From the NCBI GenBank assembly GCA_001247695.2, contig LGRX02015881.1:1-29965 (forward strand): DNA of 29,965 nt, read 5' to 3'. This document shows, in pieces, positions 9,616 to 17,632 of this stretch; within the stretch, counting starts at the first letter, position 1; each line of letters begins with the position of its first letter. Origin of the DNA: Cymbomonas tetramitiformis. Its lineage: Eukaryota; Chlorophyta; Pyramimonadophyceae; Pyramimonadales; Pyramimonadaceae. The notes beneath the pieces were generated by a model, which worked only from the letters and a program-made list of their open reading frames with translations, ran no database searches and was not told the origin of the DNA. Position numbers and translations under genes: made by a program.

Positions 9616-9891
9616 ATGGGTTTGGAGCTCACCTCGCTTGGGGAACCGGAAGAGTCGGGAGAAGTCCGACGAAACACCATCCTCGAAGTGGCTCGCCAGC
9701 AGCAAGAGGCTCTCAGGCGCTCTCCAAAGCCCAAGGATGAGGATGAGTGGATTGTAGAAAAAAGTGGTTGCTGGATCCACAAGGACTGTATGATTCGTTA
9801 TGTGAAACGAAAGTCAGGCTTAGTAAGGTATTCAGTTTCGACAAATCCGTTGTTCACAAGTTGCGACGAATGTCAAAAGGACGGTAAATAA
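9616..9891 (+). CDS. Small zinc-finger-like ORF (or last exon), unknown
   Basis: This is a 91-codon reading from ATG 9616 (MGLELTSLGEPEESGEV). The same frame is open upstream to 9286, but that part has less protein-like composition, so the ATG or an unseen splice acceptor near it is the likely start. The N-terminal half is charged and helical. The C-terminal half contains C-x2-H-x2-C (CWIHKDC), a basic stretch (VKRKSG) and a terminal C-x2-C (CDEC), with spacing that could bind one zinc ion in a treble-clef or RING-like fold. No neighbour gives context. It could be a host gene fragment, the last exon of a gene, or a chance frame. Confidence 0.35.
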   Translation: MGLELTSLGEPEESGEVRRNTILEVARQQQEALRRSPKPKDEDEWIVEKSGCWIHKDCMIRYVKRKSGLVRYSVSTNPLFTSCDECQKDGK

Positions 9892-10250
9892 TATGGTTTA
9901 CGATGAGGAGTCCGGTGTTCCCGTGTAGACTAAGGAATCACTTTGGATAAGCAGAGCCATGCGCATCCGGTAGCTAAAGAAACCGTTGCCGGTTGTGCTG
10001 CTCGAGTCTCCAAGATCTTAAGAGCAGTTGACGTATATTTGCTTTTAATGTATGAGCAATATCAATTCCGCCACAATCCCAACAGACATGATAGCGTATC
10101 TTCGTGCGACAAAAAAGAGCCACTATACAGTGCACTTTGCCACAAGCACCGGGAAGCGTTTTGTGTGCCCGGAGGCACAGCGTGAGCCGATATGCCTATG
10201 CGTCCGTATGTGTGTCATCGGGGGTAATCTGGGATTGGCACGATGACAGT
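9892..10250. other. Intergenic DNA with short unsupported frames
   Basis: Two overlapping plus frames (9943-10185 and 10052-10246) of 60-80 codons are seen, without motifs. I do not call a gene. Confidence 0.35.
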
Positions 10251-10607
10251 GAAATTGGGCTTGAAATCACGATGAGAATGAATACCAGATGTCCGGGGTA
10301 TGACAGTATGACACTATAGTAGTATGACAGTACTGTGGGGGGTGTCATCGTGGAACTCAGTCAGACCCTCGAAGAATGGTCAGATTCGCATCGGGGTTGA
10401 AAAGACAATGAAATCGAATATCAGATATTAAGGTTATGACAGTATGACGCTATGACAATATGACAATATGACAGTACAGTAGTATGACAGTACTGTGGGG
10501 CATTCATCGTGTCAGCCTGTCGGCATAACATCTGAATCGAGAATGACGAATCGGAATTAGAAATGAGATCGGATCGGGAACTGAACGTTGAGCCGAAGTG
10601 TGACATC
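10251..10607. repeat. Degenerate tandem repeat with TATGACAG microsatellite
   Basis: The 20-mer agtatgacagtactgtgggg is found at 10321-10340 and 10481-10500. Each copy is preceded by TATGACAGTATGAC tracts and by a similar GAAAT(C/T)G...ATACCAGAT / ATATCAGAT segment, and a third diverged piece may follow near 10535. The core ACAGTACTGT is self-complementary. No gene is seen. It abuts the RE3 LTR. Confidence 0.6.
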
Positions 10608-10800
10608 TGCTGGATTCAATGACCCGTAGGTCATAACTATTCTGACTCCCGTTAGCTGTACCAGTACTCGTACAGTACTAGGTGACAGATCCCTAGGTCA
10701 CAGACACCTTATATTCGTTTATCTCTTATAATCAATTTACACTTGTATGAAAGATATTCAGTGACCGCACCCGATATAATACGTTATATTATATCTCACA
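10608..10800 (+). repeat. RE3 5' LTR (boundary inferred)
   Basis: It starts TGCTGGATTC, followed at once by hairpin ATGACC-CGTA-GGTCAT; the other LTRs also carry a stem-loop near their 5' end. It contains AGTACT palindromes and GTGAC...GTCAC, is AT-rich near the end, and finishes CTCACA immediately before the PBS. No second copy is in the window, so length (193 bp) is provisional. Confidence 0.55.
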
Positions 10801-10816
10801 GGTTATGGGGTATTAC
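10801..10816 (+). other. RE3 primer binding site (half-tRNA type)
   Basis: GGTTATGGGG follows the presumed LTR end CA and is the same nine-base core as in RE1 and RE2. Confidence 0.7.
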
Positions 10817-11170
10817 CCGCTTTTATCACTGCTGACTTTGCCATGACTGGCTAAGCTTTTCCGCTTGGCGGGGCGTTGGGGCCTCGCGAGATGTTGAATT
10901 GGCCACTTTAGGGCGCGCGGTTTGCGCTATGTTGCGGTGAGATTGCGAGTTGGGATTTTCGGCAACTTCTACGGGTGTCCGCGTTGGATTTTGTTTTAGA
11001 CTGGACTTGATCACCCCTGTCAACAACTCCTTGGCCGCCGCGTATTCGACTCCGTTGATTTCGTTCGACCCCTTCTTCTCCTCACTCCGCAACTGCATTA
11101 CGGTCGCCCGCCACCTTACAATTTGACACTCGCCTTTTCCCCAACCCCCCTCCTATAGGAATTTATTCTG
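10817..11170 (+). other. RE3 5' leader
   Basis: No ORF is supported on the plus strand. A 90-codon minus frame (11098-10826) overlaps it and is taken as chance. The leader ends in a C-rich stretch shortly before the gag ATG at 11171. Confidence 0.5.
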
Positions 11171-11722
11171 ATGACTTCATCCTCAGTTGGAACACCGGCC
11201 ATGGGCGCTAGGATGCGCCTAGATTCAATTTTTGCTAGGAACGTGGGTGCTCGCTACAAGAGCACCCCGCAGTCAGCGAATGTCGCGCTCGCTGCTGCTG
11301 ACAGGACACGCAGCAATGCCGTTTTGCAATCGTCTTGGGACATTGACGTTGTGAAGCGTGTTGCGAAGGACACCTTAGGTACTAAGGCGTCCTCATTTTC
11401 CGGAAGTGAACCACATCGACAACTTCTTTGGGATTCCTTGGTCACTGCCTTGGAAGCATCGTTTGTCAACAAGGACAGCGCCAACGAGGACATTTTTGAC
11501 CTCGTGGACGTCACCAAGGAGGTTCACCCGATCTTCAACGACATTTTACTTCGTGCGTTGGTCTCTTTGACAACGCCACATTCTCCAGCTCGAAGGTGGG
11601 TTGACGCTTCGGCCCGAATTTCTCCGCGTGACGGCAAGCGTGCCTTGCTGGAGATCACCAAGCGGCTTCTGCCGCCTGGGCATCGGCCGCTCCGCCACCA
11701 CGAGGAGCTTTTAAGCATTTCT

Positions 11723-11965
11723 TGCTGGACTTCGGGTTTAGGCTTAGTTATTATGGGCTCTGACTAGCCCCTAGCCTGACCCTGCTTCCGTCTCGTGTCC
11801 GTGACATCCTAGCACTGTACTGTACAGTAGTACAGTACAGTAGTACAGTCATCGTTTCACTGTCTGGGTTTCCGAGAGCATAAAGCTTCGGCCAGACACA
11901 AGTTATATGATTATCAGTTTGTCTCCTAGCGAGCTTAGCCGGACAGCGTATCTGTCTTCCTCGCA
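11723..11965 (+). repeat. RE4 5' LTR
   Basis: The start carries inverted words TAGGCT/AGCCTA-like and GGGCT/AGCCC. The middle has a run of TGTACAGTAGTACAGTACAG palindromic words around 11818-11848, followed by CATAAAG. It ends TCGCA, followed by the PBS. Confidence 0.94.
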
Positions 11966-11982
11966 GGTTATAGGCCGCACCG
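11966..11982 (+). other. RE4 primer binding site (half-tRNA type, variant)
   Basis: GGTTATAGGCCGCACC directly follows the LTR. It differs from the GGTTATGGG core of the other elements by one base, so priming may be weaker or use a variant tRNA. Confidence 0.65.
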
Positions 11983-12403
11983 GCTTTCCGGTGATTCTGA
12001 TGATGGCACAGCGCCTTGCTGTTGCCATGTTCGGCTAAGTAGGACGTAGGAGGGGTTGAGCGCCCACTTGGGCGGTGGTGGATTACTCTTACGGTATGGC
12101 CTTTTGACTTGGCGGTGATGGCGGCACGCATTGTGCTCGCCTTCGCTGCGCAGGAGATCAGTTAGTGACGGATTATTTTTATTTTACGGAAGCATCGTCG
12201 CAGCGAGGGTTAATCTGTTTCGTGCGCCGCTGGCTCCGGCGAGGTCGTTCCACACGTAACTAATTTTGGCCGCTCTCATGGTTCCGCTCACGACCTGTGA
12301 ATTTTGATCTGTACGTCTGAGACTTCTACAAACTATCTGGCCGCTGTAAGCGTTCTTACACCATCTCCCTGTTTAGCTCAACCTTCTCCCCTGTCTCTCC
12401 ATC
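11983..12403 (+). other. RE4 5' leader
   Basis: About 420 bp without a supported ORF between the PBS and the gag ATG; it would contain the packaging signal. A minus frame (12131-11751) overlapping it has no motif. Confidence 0.5.
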
Positions 12404-14578
12404 ATGGTTACCACAACGAATAGAGTGACGCGGTCTCGCGTCCGTAGATTAGAAACGATCTTTGATGACGTTGGTGCGCAGCACGCTGCAACACCGCACA
12501 CGCCGCAGCTGCCAGCTCCGACCACAGCAGCTGCGAGGGAAGTTTTGGACAAGTGTAAACAGTTGGCTCGTGACAATTTCGACAGGAAGGTTGCCAAAAC
12601 CGTTGCCACTAAAATCCTTGGGGACAAATCGGAGCGCTTTGCGGGAACAGAAGCAGACGCTGTGGACATTTTTTCACAATTGATGCATGAGCTCCGCACG
12701 CAGTTTGTGCTCCAGTCATCGGCGTTTGCTCCCCTGTTTGACTTAACTGACATGGCAGTTGAGGCCAGGCATGAGGCAAATGAGTTGTTGCTCTCGGCTC
12801 TGACATTTCTGGCTCGCCCTGGCTCACCTGCCCGTGACTGGCTTGAGGCCTCTGGGTCCGACGTTCCTGGAGATGGCAAGCGCGCTGCCCTTGAGGTGGT
12901 GCGCATGCTCCAGGAGCGCTCGGAACCCTTTGACTCTTTTGAGTTGCTGCTGGCGGTTCGCATCCCCAGCAGCAAAGATCCTGACCGTGGCATCCGCGAG
13001 TTCAATGGCCTGTTGAGGGACGTTCAGCGTTCCCACAACTTGCCAGAGGACGCGGTGAAGCGGCAGTTTCTCAAGGCTCTCGGCGATTCGTGGCTGTACC
13101 GTGATTTGGCTAACTCTCTGGCTCGAGCTGACCAGCGGCAGGGCGTGTCTCTCCTGACTATTCAGGCTCGTGTGCGGGAGCAGTTCCGCCACGGCCTGAA
13201 AGTCTCTGACGCCCCTGTCTCTGCTCTGTCATTCGGCGATGGCGCGTCTGACCTGGCTGCGGCGTTGTCCAGTCTGCAGAAGCAGCTGGAGCGCATGCAA
13301 CAGGACATTCGTGACCTGAAGCGGCAGAAGCGGGAAGGGCCTCCGCCTGCGGGCAAGCACCTTACCCGCTCTGCTGCTAAGCATCATCGTGCTGGTGTTA
13401 AGCCACTTGGCACCGCTCCTCCTGTCTCATTTGACAAGAAGAGTGGTGCCTTCGTGCCCCACTGCCAGAATGCGGTGTGTGCCAAAAGTGGTTTGAAGCA
13501 CTGGCATGCTGAATGCCCCAACGGCGGTCTTCACTCTGCCCACTATTGTAGTGCGGTTGAAGACTACGAGACTGACTGCCTGGCTGTTCGTTTCCAGCGT
13601 TTCTATGACGCGGGGGATGAGCACGCCTTCGAGTCACTCTGCACGATGGAGGGTCGCCCGGAGGTGGTCGAGCTGTCGGCGCATTCCTTTGTGCCGGCTG
13701 AGCCCACATCTCTGAAGCACTTTCAGGGGGCTGCGGCTTCCGCTCAGGATGCGGCAGCTGACGATGACGGCGTGGCTCACTTTCCTCTAGCCACATTCCA
13801 CTCGGGTGCACGGGGTTCGATTCCGCCACCGCCTGCGGTTCGGGATCCCTCTGCACTCGTGGCTGGTGGTGTGCCTACGGCTCATGACCCGCCAGTGGCT
13901 GTCCCTGGCTCTCTCGGCTTGCCTGGCTCTGTCCCATCGCTCCAGCTTGGCGACTCTGCACCGGCTCCGCTGTTTGCTGGCATGACGATTGAGGCTTCTG
14001 ACGTTGGCTCTGAAATCTCTGACAACGACCAAGGCTCTGACAATGGCTCTGACGGCGGGCAGCAAGTGGTTTTTGACTCCTTCGGCACTCTTGAGCATGG
14101 CTCTGACAGGGGGGCATCGCCACTAGCAGCTCCGATGTACCGTCCACGGGCGCCGCCGAGTTTTCTCCGGTGTGCATTAATGTCCTCGATGCTCTGTTGT
14201 TCTCTGCTGGCCAGTGCTACGGCATCTCTGGTTGCCGTGGGCGGTGGTGACAGGGGCCTGGTTGAGCCCGGAGTCACCGTCCATCGGTCTACTGGAGATC
14301 TCTTTGCTTCGGATCCGCCACTTGGCTCTCTGGACGTCCGTGATTGGCCGCCTGACGATCGAGTTCTTTTATCTCTTTCTTCAGTGCTCAAACCGCCATG
14401 GGAATCTGCTTGTATGGGTTCTTCAGTTGACTTACTTTCTGCTGTGGAACCGCCTTGCCCACTTGGGCCTGGTGGTGCTCAATTTCGACAAGACAATTTA
14501 CAATTCACTTCGGGATTACTCTGTATCTACATCCCAACCGCTGAACTCAGCTCTGCTGACCAGCTTCAAAGTGGCTGA
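12404..14578 (+). CDS. gag: RE4 gag protein (724 aa)
   Basis: The start at ATG 12404 follows a pyrimidine-rich leader (CTGTCTCTCCATCATGG). Residues ~40-270 form the alpha-helical capsid-like region homologous to RE3 gag (motifs SPARDWLEAS, GDGKRAALEVVRML, EDAVKRQFLKALGDSWLY). Residues ~284-311 (LSSLQKQLERMQQDIRDLKRQK) form a likely short coiled coil with a basic end. Residues 354-371 hold C-x4-C-x6-H-x-H-x2-C, a zinc-knuckle-like module with odd spacing. Residues ~430-575 are low-complexity and acidic (SDNDQGSDNGSDGG). Near residue 587-615 a hydrophobic stretch (ALMSSMLCCSLLASATASL) looks membrane-like, and a ~110-residue tail of unknown function follows. There is no protease D(S/T)G motif and no RT. 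It is the sole protein of an intact young element. Confidence 0.88.
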   Translation: MVTTTNRVTRSRVRRLETIFDDVGAQHAATPHTPQLPAPTTAAAREVLDKCKQLARDNFDRKVAKTVATKILGDKSERFAGTEADAVDIFSQLMHELRTQFVLQSSAFAPLFDLTDMAVEARHEANELLLSALTFLARPGSPARDWLEASGSDVPGDGKRAALEVVRMLQERSEPFDSFELLLAVRIPSSKDPDRGIREFNGLLRDVQRSHNLPEDAVKRQFLKALGDSWLYRDLANSLARADQRQGVSLLTIQARVREQFRHGLKVSDAPVSALSFGDGASDLAAALSSLQKQLERMQQDIRDLKRQKREGPPPAGKHLTRSAAKHHRAGVKPLGTAPPVSFDKKSGAFVPHCQNAVCAKSGLKHWHAECPNGGLHSAHYCSAVEDYETDCLAVRFQRFYDAGDEHAFESLCTMEGRPEVVELSAHSFVPAEPTSLKHFQGAAASAQDAAADDDGVAHFPLATFHSGARGSIPPPPAVRDPSALVAGGVPTAHDPPVAVPGSLGLPGSVPSLQLGDSAPAPLFAGMTIEASDVGSEISDNDQGSDNGSDGGQQVVFDSFGTLEHGSDRGASPLAAPMYRPRAPPSFLRCALMSSMLCCSLLASATASLVAVGGGDRGLVEPGVTVHRSTGDLFASDPPLGSLDVRDWPPDDRVLLSLSSVLKPPWESACMGSSVDLLSAVEPPCPLGPGGAQFRQDNLQFTSGLLCIYIPTAELSSADQLQSG

Positions 14579-14762
14579 GTTCCTAGTCAATCATCCTGGC
14601 AGCTTGATTAGCTTTAGCCCAGTAGTGGGATGACCGGGTCAAGACCCCGGCACCCAGCTAGAAGTGATCGGTTTCCACCGAGTTGCACGTAGGTGTTTGT
14701 TTGTTATCACGTGGCTGTTACCCTGTACCTGCCTTGCTAGGTAGTCACACCCACGGGTGGTG
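14579..14762 (+). other. RE4 3' untranslated region and polypurine tract
   Basis: Non-coding; ends in hairpin CACACC (14746-14751) / GGTGTG (14759-14764), whose right arm covers the GGGTGGTG tract and the first two bases of the 3' LTR. The same arrangement is found in RE1 and RE2. Confidence 0.65.
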
Positions 14763-15005
14763 TGCTGGACTTCGGGTTTAGGCTTAGTTATTATGGGCTC
14801 TGACTAGCCCCTAGCCTGACCCTGCTTCCGTCTCGTGTCCGTGACATCCTAGCACTGTTCTGTACAGTAGTACAGTACAGTAGTACAGTCATCGTTTCAC
14901 TGTCTGGGTTTCCGAGAGCATAAAGCTTCGGCCAGACACAAGTTATATGATTATCAGTTTGTCTCCTAGCGAGCTTAGCCGGACAGCGTATCTGTCTTCC
15001 TCGCA
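14763..15005 (+). repeat. RE4 3' LTR
   Basis: 243-bp copy of 11723-11965 with one visible substitution, followed by the TTTCT duplicate and then RE3 gag sequence. Confidence 0.95.
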
Positions 15006-15776
15006 TTTCTTTTGGTTCGTCTAACGACCCTGAACCCTTGGTCGCGCAATTTGACGAATGCCTGAAGGCCATCGCGGCTAGCGGAGCGGGCCCCCTGGAC
15101 GACGAAGCCGCCAAAAGGCAACTCCTTGCGGCGCTGGACGTCGAGTTTTACAAGGAGGTAATTACCCCGCTTCGCCTGGACACCGAGTTGGCGAAGGTGA
15201 GCATCGAGGAGGTGTACACTCACGTTCTAGAGGTGTGGTGGTGCGCGAACCCTAATGGCCCTTCCACCCGCCCCAAGGCAGCCGCGCCTGTCCCGACGCA
15301 CACGCCTCTCGGATTGGCTTACGCAGGTGACGGACAGAGTGACATCTCGGACTTCCTCGAGGAGTTCGCTCGTATCATTGGTGAGGCCTCTACCCTACTC
15401 ACCTCCCTCCGTCATGACGAGCGCGGAATTGCACCCGACACACCGCCGCCACGGAGTGATTTTTCCCGTAGGCATGGGGGCGGTGGTGTGAGATTTCCAC
15501 CGTCCAAGTGGCGCGACGAACGAAACCGTCGGACCGACGGTAAGTTTCACGGACGTAATCGTCACGTGGGATGGAAGCAACGCTTCGCGGCATCCCCGCT
15601 CCCGAAGGGCGGGAATTGGCCTCAAGGCATGAAGCCGCAGGGTGCTAGGAGCATTTCTTTTCACTCCGCATCCTCGGCCTTCGTTCAGGAGTGCCCCCTC
15701 TGCCCTGGACACTTTCACGACACTGCACGTTGCCCTGAGGTGTGTGGTTCGTGCGATCACACTGAGAAATAAACGT

Positions 15777-15840
15777 GGTAAAATGGTGGTAAAATGTGGT
15801 AAACCGGTGGTAAATTGTGGTAAATTGGTGTTTTACCACC
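15777..15840 (+). promoter_or_regulatory. Helically phased GTGGTAAA box array (subterminal)
   Basis: GGTAAA starts at 15777, 15788, 15798, 15809 and 15819, a spacing of 11, 10, 11 and 10 bp that places all five boxes on one face of the helix. An inverted copy TTTTACCACC follows at 15831-15840 and pairs with GGTGGTAAAA at 15785-15794. Further inverted copies occur near 15912, 15954 and 15974. The layout suits cooperative binding of a transposase or accessory protein near an element end. Confidence 0.6.
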
Positions 15841-16336
15841 ATTACACTAATAGTGGCGATATAAATCCCGTGGGTAATTTCCTATTGGTAACGTGGAAGA
15901 ATTCTAACACGATTTTACCACATTTACTTATAGCGCGGTAATTATATATTATTGTTTACCATTGCTGTATATAATTTACCATGGTACCCCCCTACGACCG
16001 GTAAATTGACCCCCAATGGTAAAATTACCACATATGACCGGTAAATTGACCCCCAATGGTAAAATTACCACATGTGACCGGTAAATTTGCCACGGTATGA
16101 CCACGGTTGGACACGTGGCAGGCAGGATGCACTGTGATACGGACACGTGTGCAAGATTAGTGCACGTGGCAAGCAGGCATGGTATGTTACATAACTGTTA
16201 CCAGATATGCTAGGTAGGTAAGTATGTGGCTTTGCAAGTCCCAGCCCCGTCCTGGGCTTTGCAAGTAAGGTCACACTAGAAGCAATAAGGAGAGAGGAAG
16301 GAAGGACGCATGCTGCTGGTTTCTAGCTTGCCGTTG
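15841..16336. other. AT-rich left subterminal region with 40-bp tandem repeat
   Basis: A 40-bp unit GACCGGTAAATTGACCCCCA... starts at 15996 and 16036, with a third partial at 16076. Each unit has two GGTAAA boxes and an inverted TTACCACAT. From 16090 to 16200 the words CACGTGGC and GACACGTG recur. 16215-16260 has a duplicated GGCTTTGCAAGT. No ORF is supported; this is the 3' flank of the transposase gene. Confidence 0.6.
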
Positions 16337-17439
16337 CTAAGGTCTTGAGCATCGTGCAGATTTCATTCCTGGCCAAAGGTAGATGACGTGGAGGGGGATT
16401 TTAAATCCCGGAGGACGGTGGCAGATACACTTGGTCTCAAGGCGTGACGCCGGCATCAGCAGGGTATGTTTGGCATCCTCGTTCAAGACAAAGACGGCAC
16501 GGCTGTTCATGCGCGCGTTTTTGATAGTCGGGTATGCCGTCACCATGGCTAGACGGCACACAGCGCAATGTGTGGCCGGGTCCCAGATCAGATAGTAAGC
16601 TTCCACGCGGCCGTATTCAAATGCATCGGCTTCAGAGGATGCTAAGGCTACGTTGTAGGAGATTCTGGTTACTGCCCTGGTGTACATCGTGGACGTGAAG
16701 TCCTCGTCGCCGTGCCGCATTCGTGGAAAACATAGGACGTCCAAGGCGTCCCGTTCTAGCTCGTATCGCTCACCGTGCATGGCACGCAAGGAAGCCGCCA
16801 GGCCCGGCAGCAGCCTTCCTTCCGCATCGGCGCTTAGCGCGGATACAGCCACGCCACCGCGGATGATGTGATGACCGACATCCATGAAGTGACACGCGAG
16901 CCCCGGGTCATCGCGGAAACCCGGGCCGTCCTCTTTCACCGAGTGCGCGACATAGTCTGGAAGGAACCGGATCCCGGGGTACAAGTGGGCCATGTCATCT
17001 ACACGGTCTTTCAGCAAGTAGGCGTTGCCGATGCATGAATCGATGGCCTTCCCCCCCACCGGCTCCGGCACCACCCCCTTCGCCTCCCCCAACAGGCGCT
17101 CCACCCATAGCTCGATGTTGGAGCTGACAACGCCTACCTTCTCCTCTTGCTTGCACAAGTGTACCACGGCTAGGCGTAGATTCAGCGTCAGCATGTTCAT
17201 AGGGCACTCGTTCTCAATAATGACTGCGAACTCCCTCATACGCAGCTCCGCTTGTGCGCGAGCCTCTGCGCGGTCTTCGATTGTGCCGGCGCACACCTGC
17301 CGGATGAAATATATCACAGCCTCCCTCAGCTTCCACCAAGCCCTGTCCAACTCTCGGTTGAGACTCCACAGGACGTCCATGAATACCAGCGGGCTGAATA
17401 TCAAAATGAAGTTGAGCCAGTCCTCCATAGTGTAGTTCC
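16337..17439 (-). CDS. Tnp2-like transposase, last exon (C-terminal domain)
   Basis: The exon begins after a TTGTTTGCAG acceptor. The preceding donor C|GTGAGT at 17632 gives a 193-bp phase-1 intron that restores an Arg codon, so the junction is well supported. It encodes ~367 residues ending CSRP. It starts YTMEDWLNFILIF and continues through WWKLREAVIYFIRQ to a segment resembling the DUF4218-type C-terminal domain of Tnp2 transposases: PMNMLTLNLRLAVVHL, then a gap and IELWVERLLGEAKG, matching the family pattern inlHl..Hl...GP...W..ER..g..K. A further ~200 residues (including HCAVCRLAM and CICHRPPGFK) are less familiar. Homology is judged by eye from family patterns. Confidence 0.72.
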
Positions 17440-17632
17440 CTGCAAACAAACCAAGCGTTTCGGGCGACATCAGCATGCATGCACCGTTCATTCAATCAAT
17501 GGTCAACCCATACAACGGGCGGGCCTATGCACACAATTCACGTAGATCTCGCATGCATGGGAAGAACAGCTTTCCTGCAATCATGCCTGCCAGCACACCT
17601 ACCTGCATATTGCACCACGTCCTGGTACTCAC

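Larger units (their letters stand above)
11723..15005 (+). mobile_element. RE4, complete gag-only LTR retrotransposon nested in RE3
   Basis: LTRs at 11723-11965 and 14763-15005 (243 bp each) have TGCTGG...CGCA ends. They are flanked by a 5-bp duplication TTTCT (11718-11722 and 15006-15010). The LTRs differ at one visible site (CACTGTACTG versus CACTGTTCTG), so insertion is recent. The interior has a PBS, one long gag ORF and a purine tract, but no protease, RT, RNase H or integrase. This organisation matches the gag-only 'TR-GAG' class, which needs a partner's pol. Confidence 0.95.
10608..15759 (+). mobile_element. RE3, LTR retroelement interrupted by RE4 and cut by a DNA transposon
   Basis: The inferred 5' LTR (10608-10800) starts TGCTGG as in RE1 and RE4 and ends CA. 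It is followed by a half-tRNA PBS and then a gag gene from 11171. RE4 sits inside gag at 11722/15011. No pol and no second LTR copy are seen in the window. The element stops in gag just after the zinc knuckle, where DNA of a different character begins (CACTG at 15760). The missing 3' part may lie on the far side of that insertion, outside the window. The left LTR boundary rests only on similarity to the other LTR starts. Confidence 0.65.
11171..15772 (+). pseudogene. gag: RE3 gag, interrupted by RE4
   Basis: The first part runs 11171-11722 (184 codons) and the second 15011-15772. They are separated by RE4 and one copy of its TTTCT duplication. Ignoring the insertion, the frame continues exactly in phase, so the gene was intact when hit. 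The N-terminal part aligns by eye with the RE4 gag: shared pattern V-A-K-x-x-x-T-K, E/D-x-F-D-L, L-L-x-x-x-S-L/F-T, S-P-A-R-x-W, DGKRA. The second half carries L-D-E/A-A-K-R-Q-L-L, a basic RG-rich stretch (about 15440-15640) and a canonical CX2CX4HX4C zinc knuckle at 15692-15733. Gag packages genomic RNA into virus-like particles. The stop at 15770-15772 probably comes from the next insertion, as the natural C-terminus and pol are missing. Confidence 0.82.

Noticed and set aside
14214..14633. 139-codon ORF overlapping the end of RE4 gag
   Set aside because: It is in another frame than gag, which stays open there. It is hydrophobic, without motif, and most likely a shadow.
15845..15855. CACTAATAGTG as the CACTA element end
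   Set aside because: It is an isolated palindrome inside the box array. The CACTG at 15760, where RE3 gag breaks and before the array begins, fits better as the terminus.
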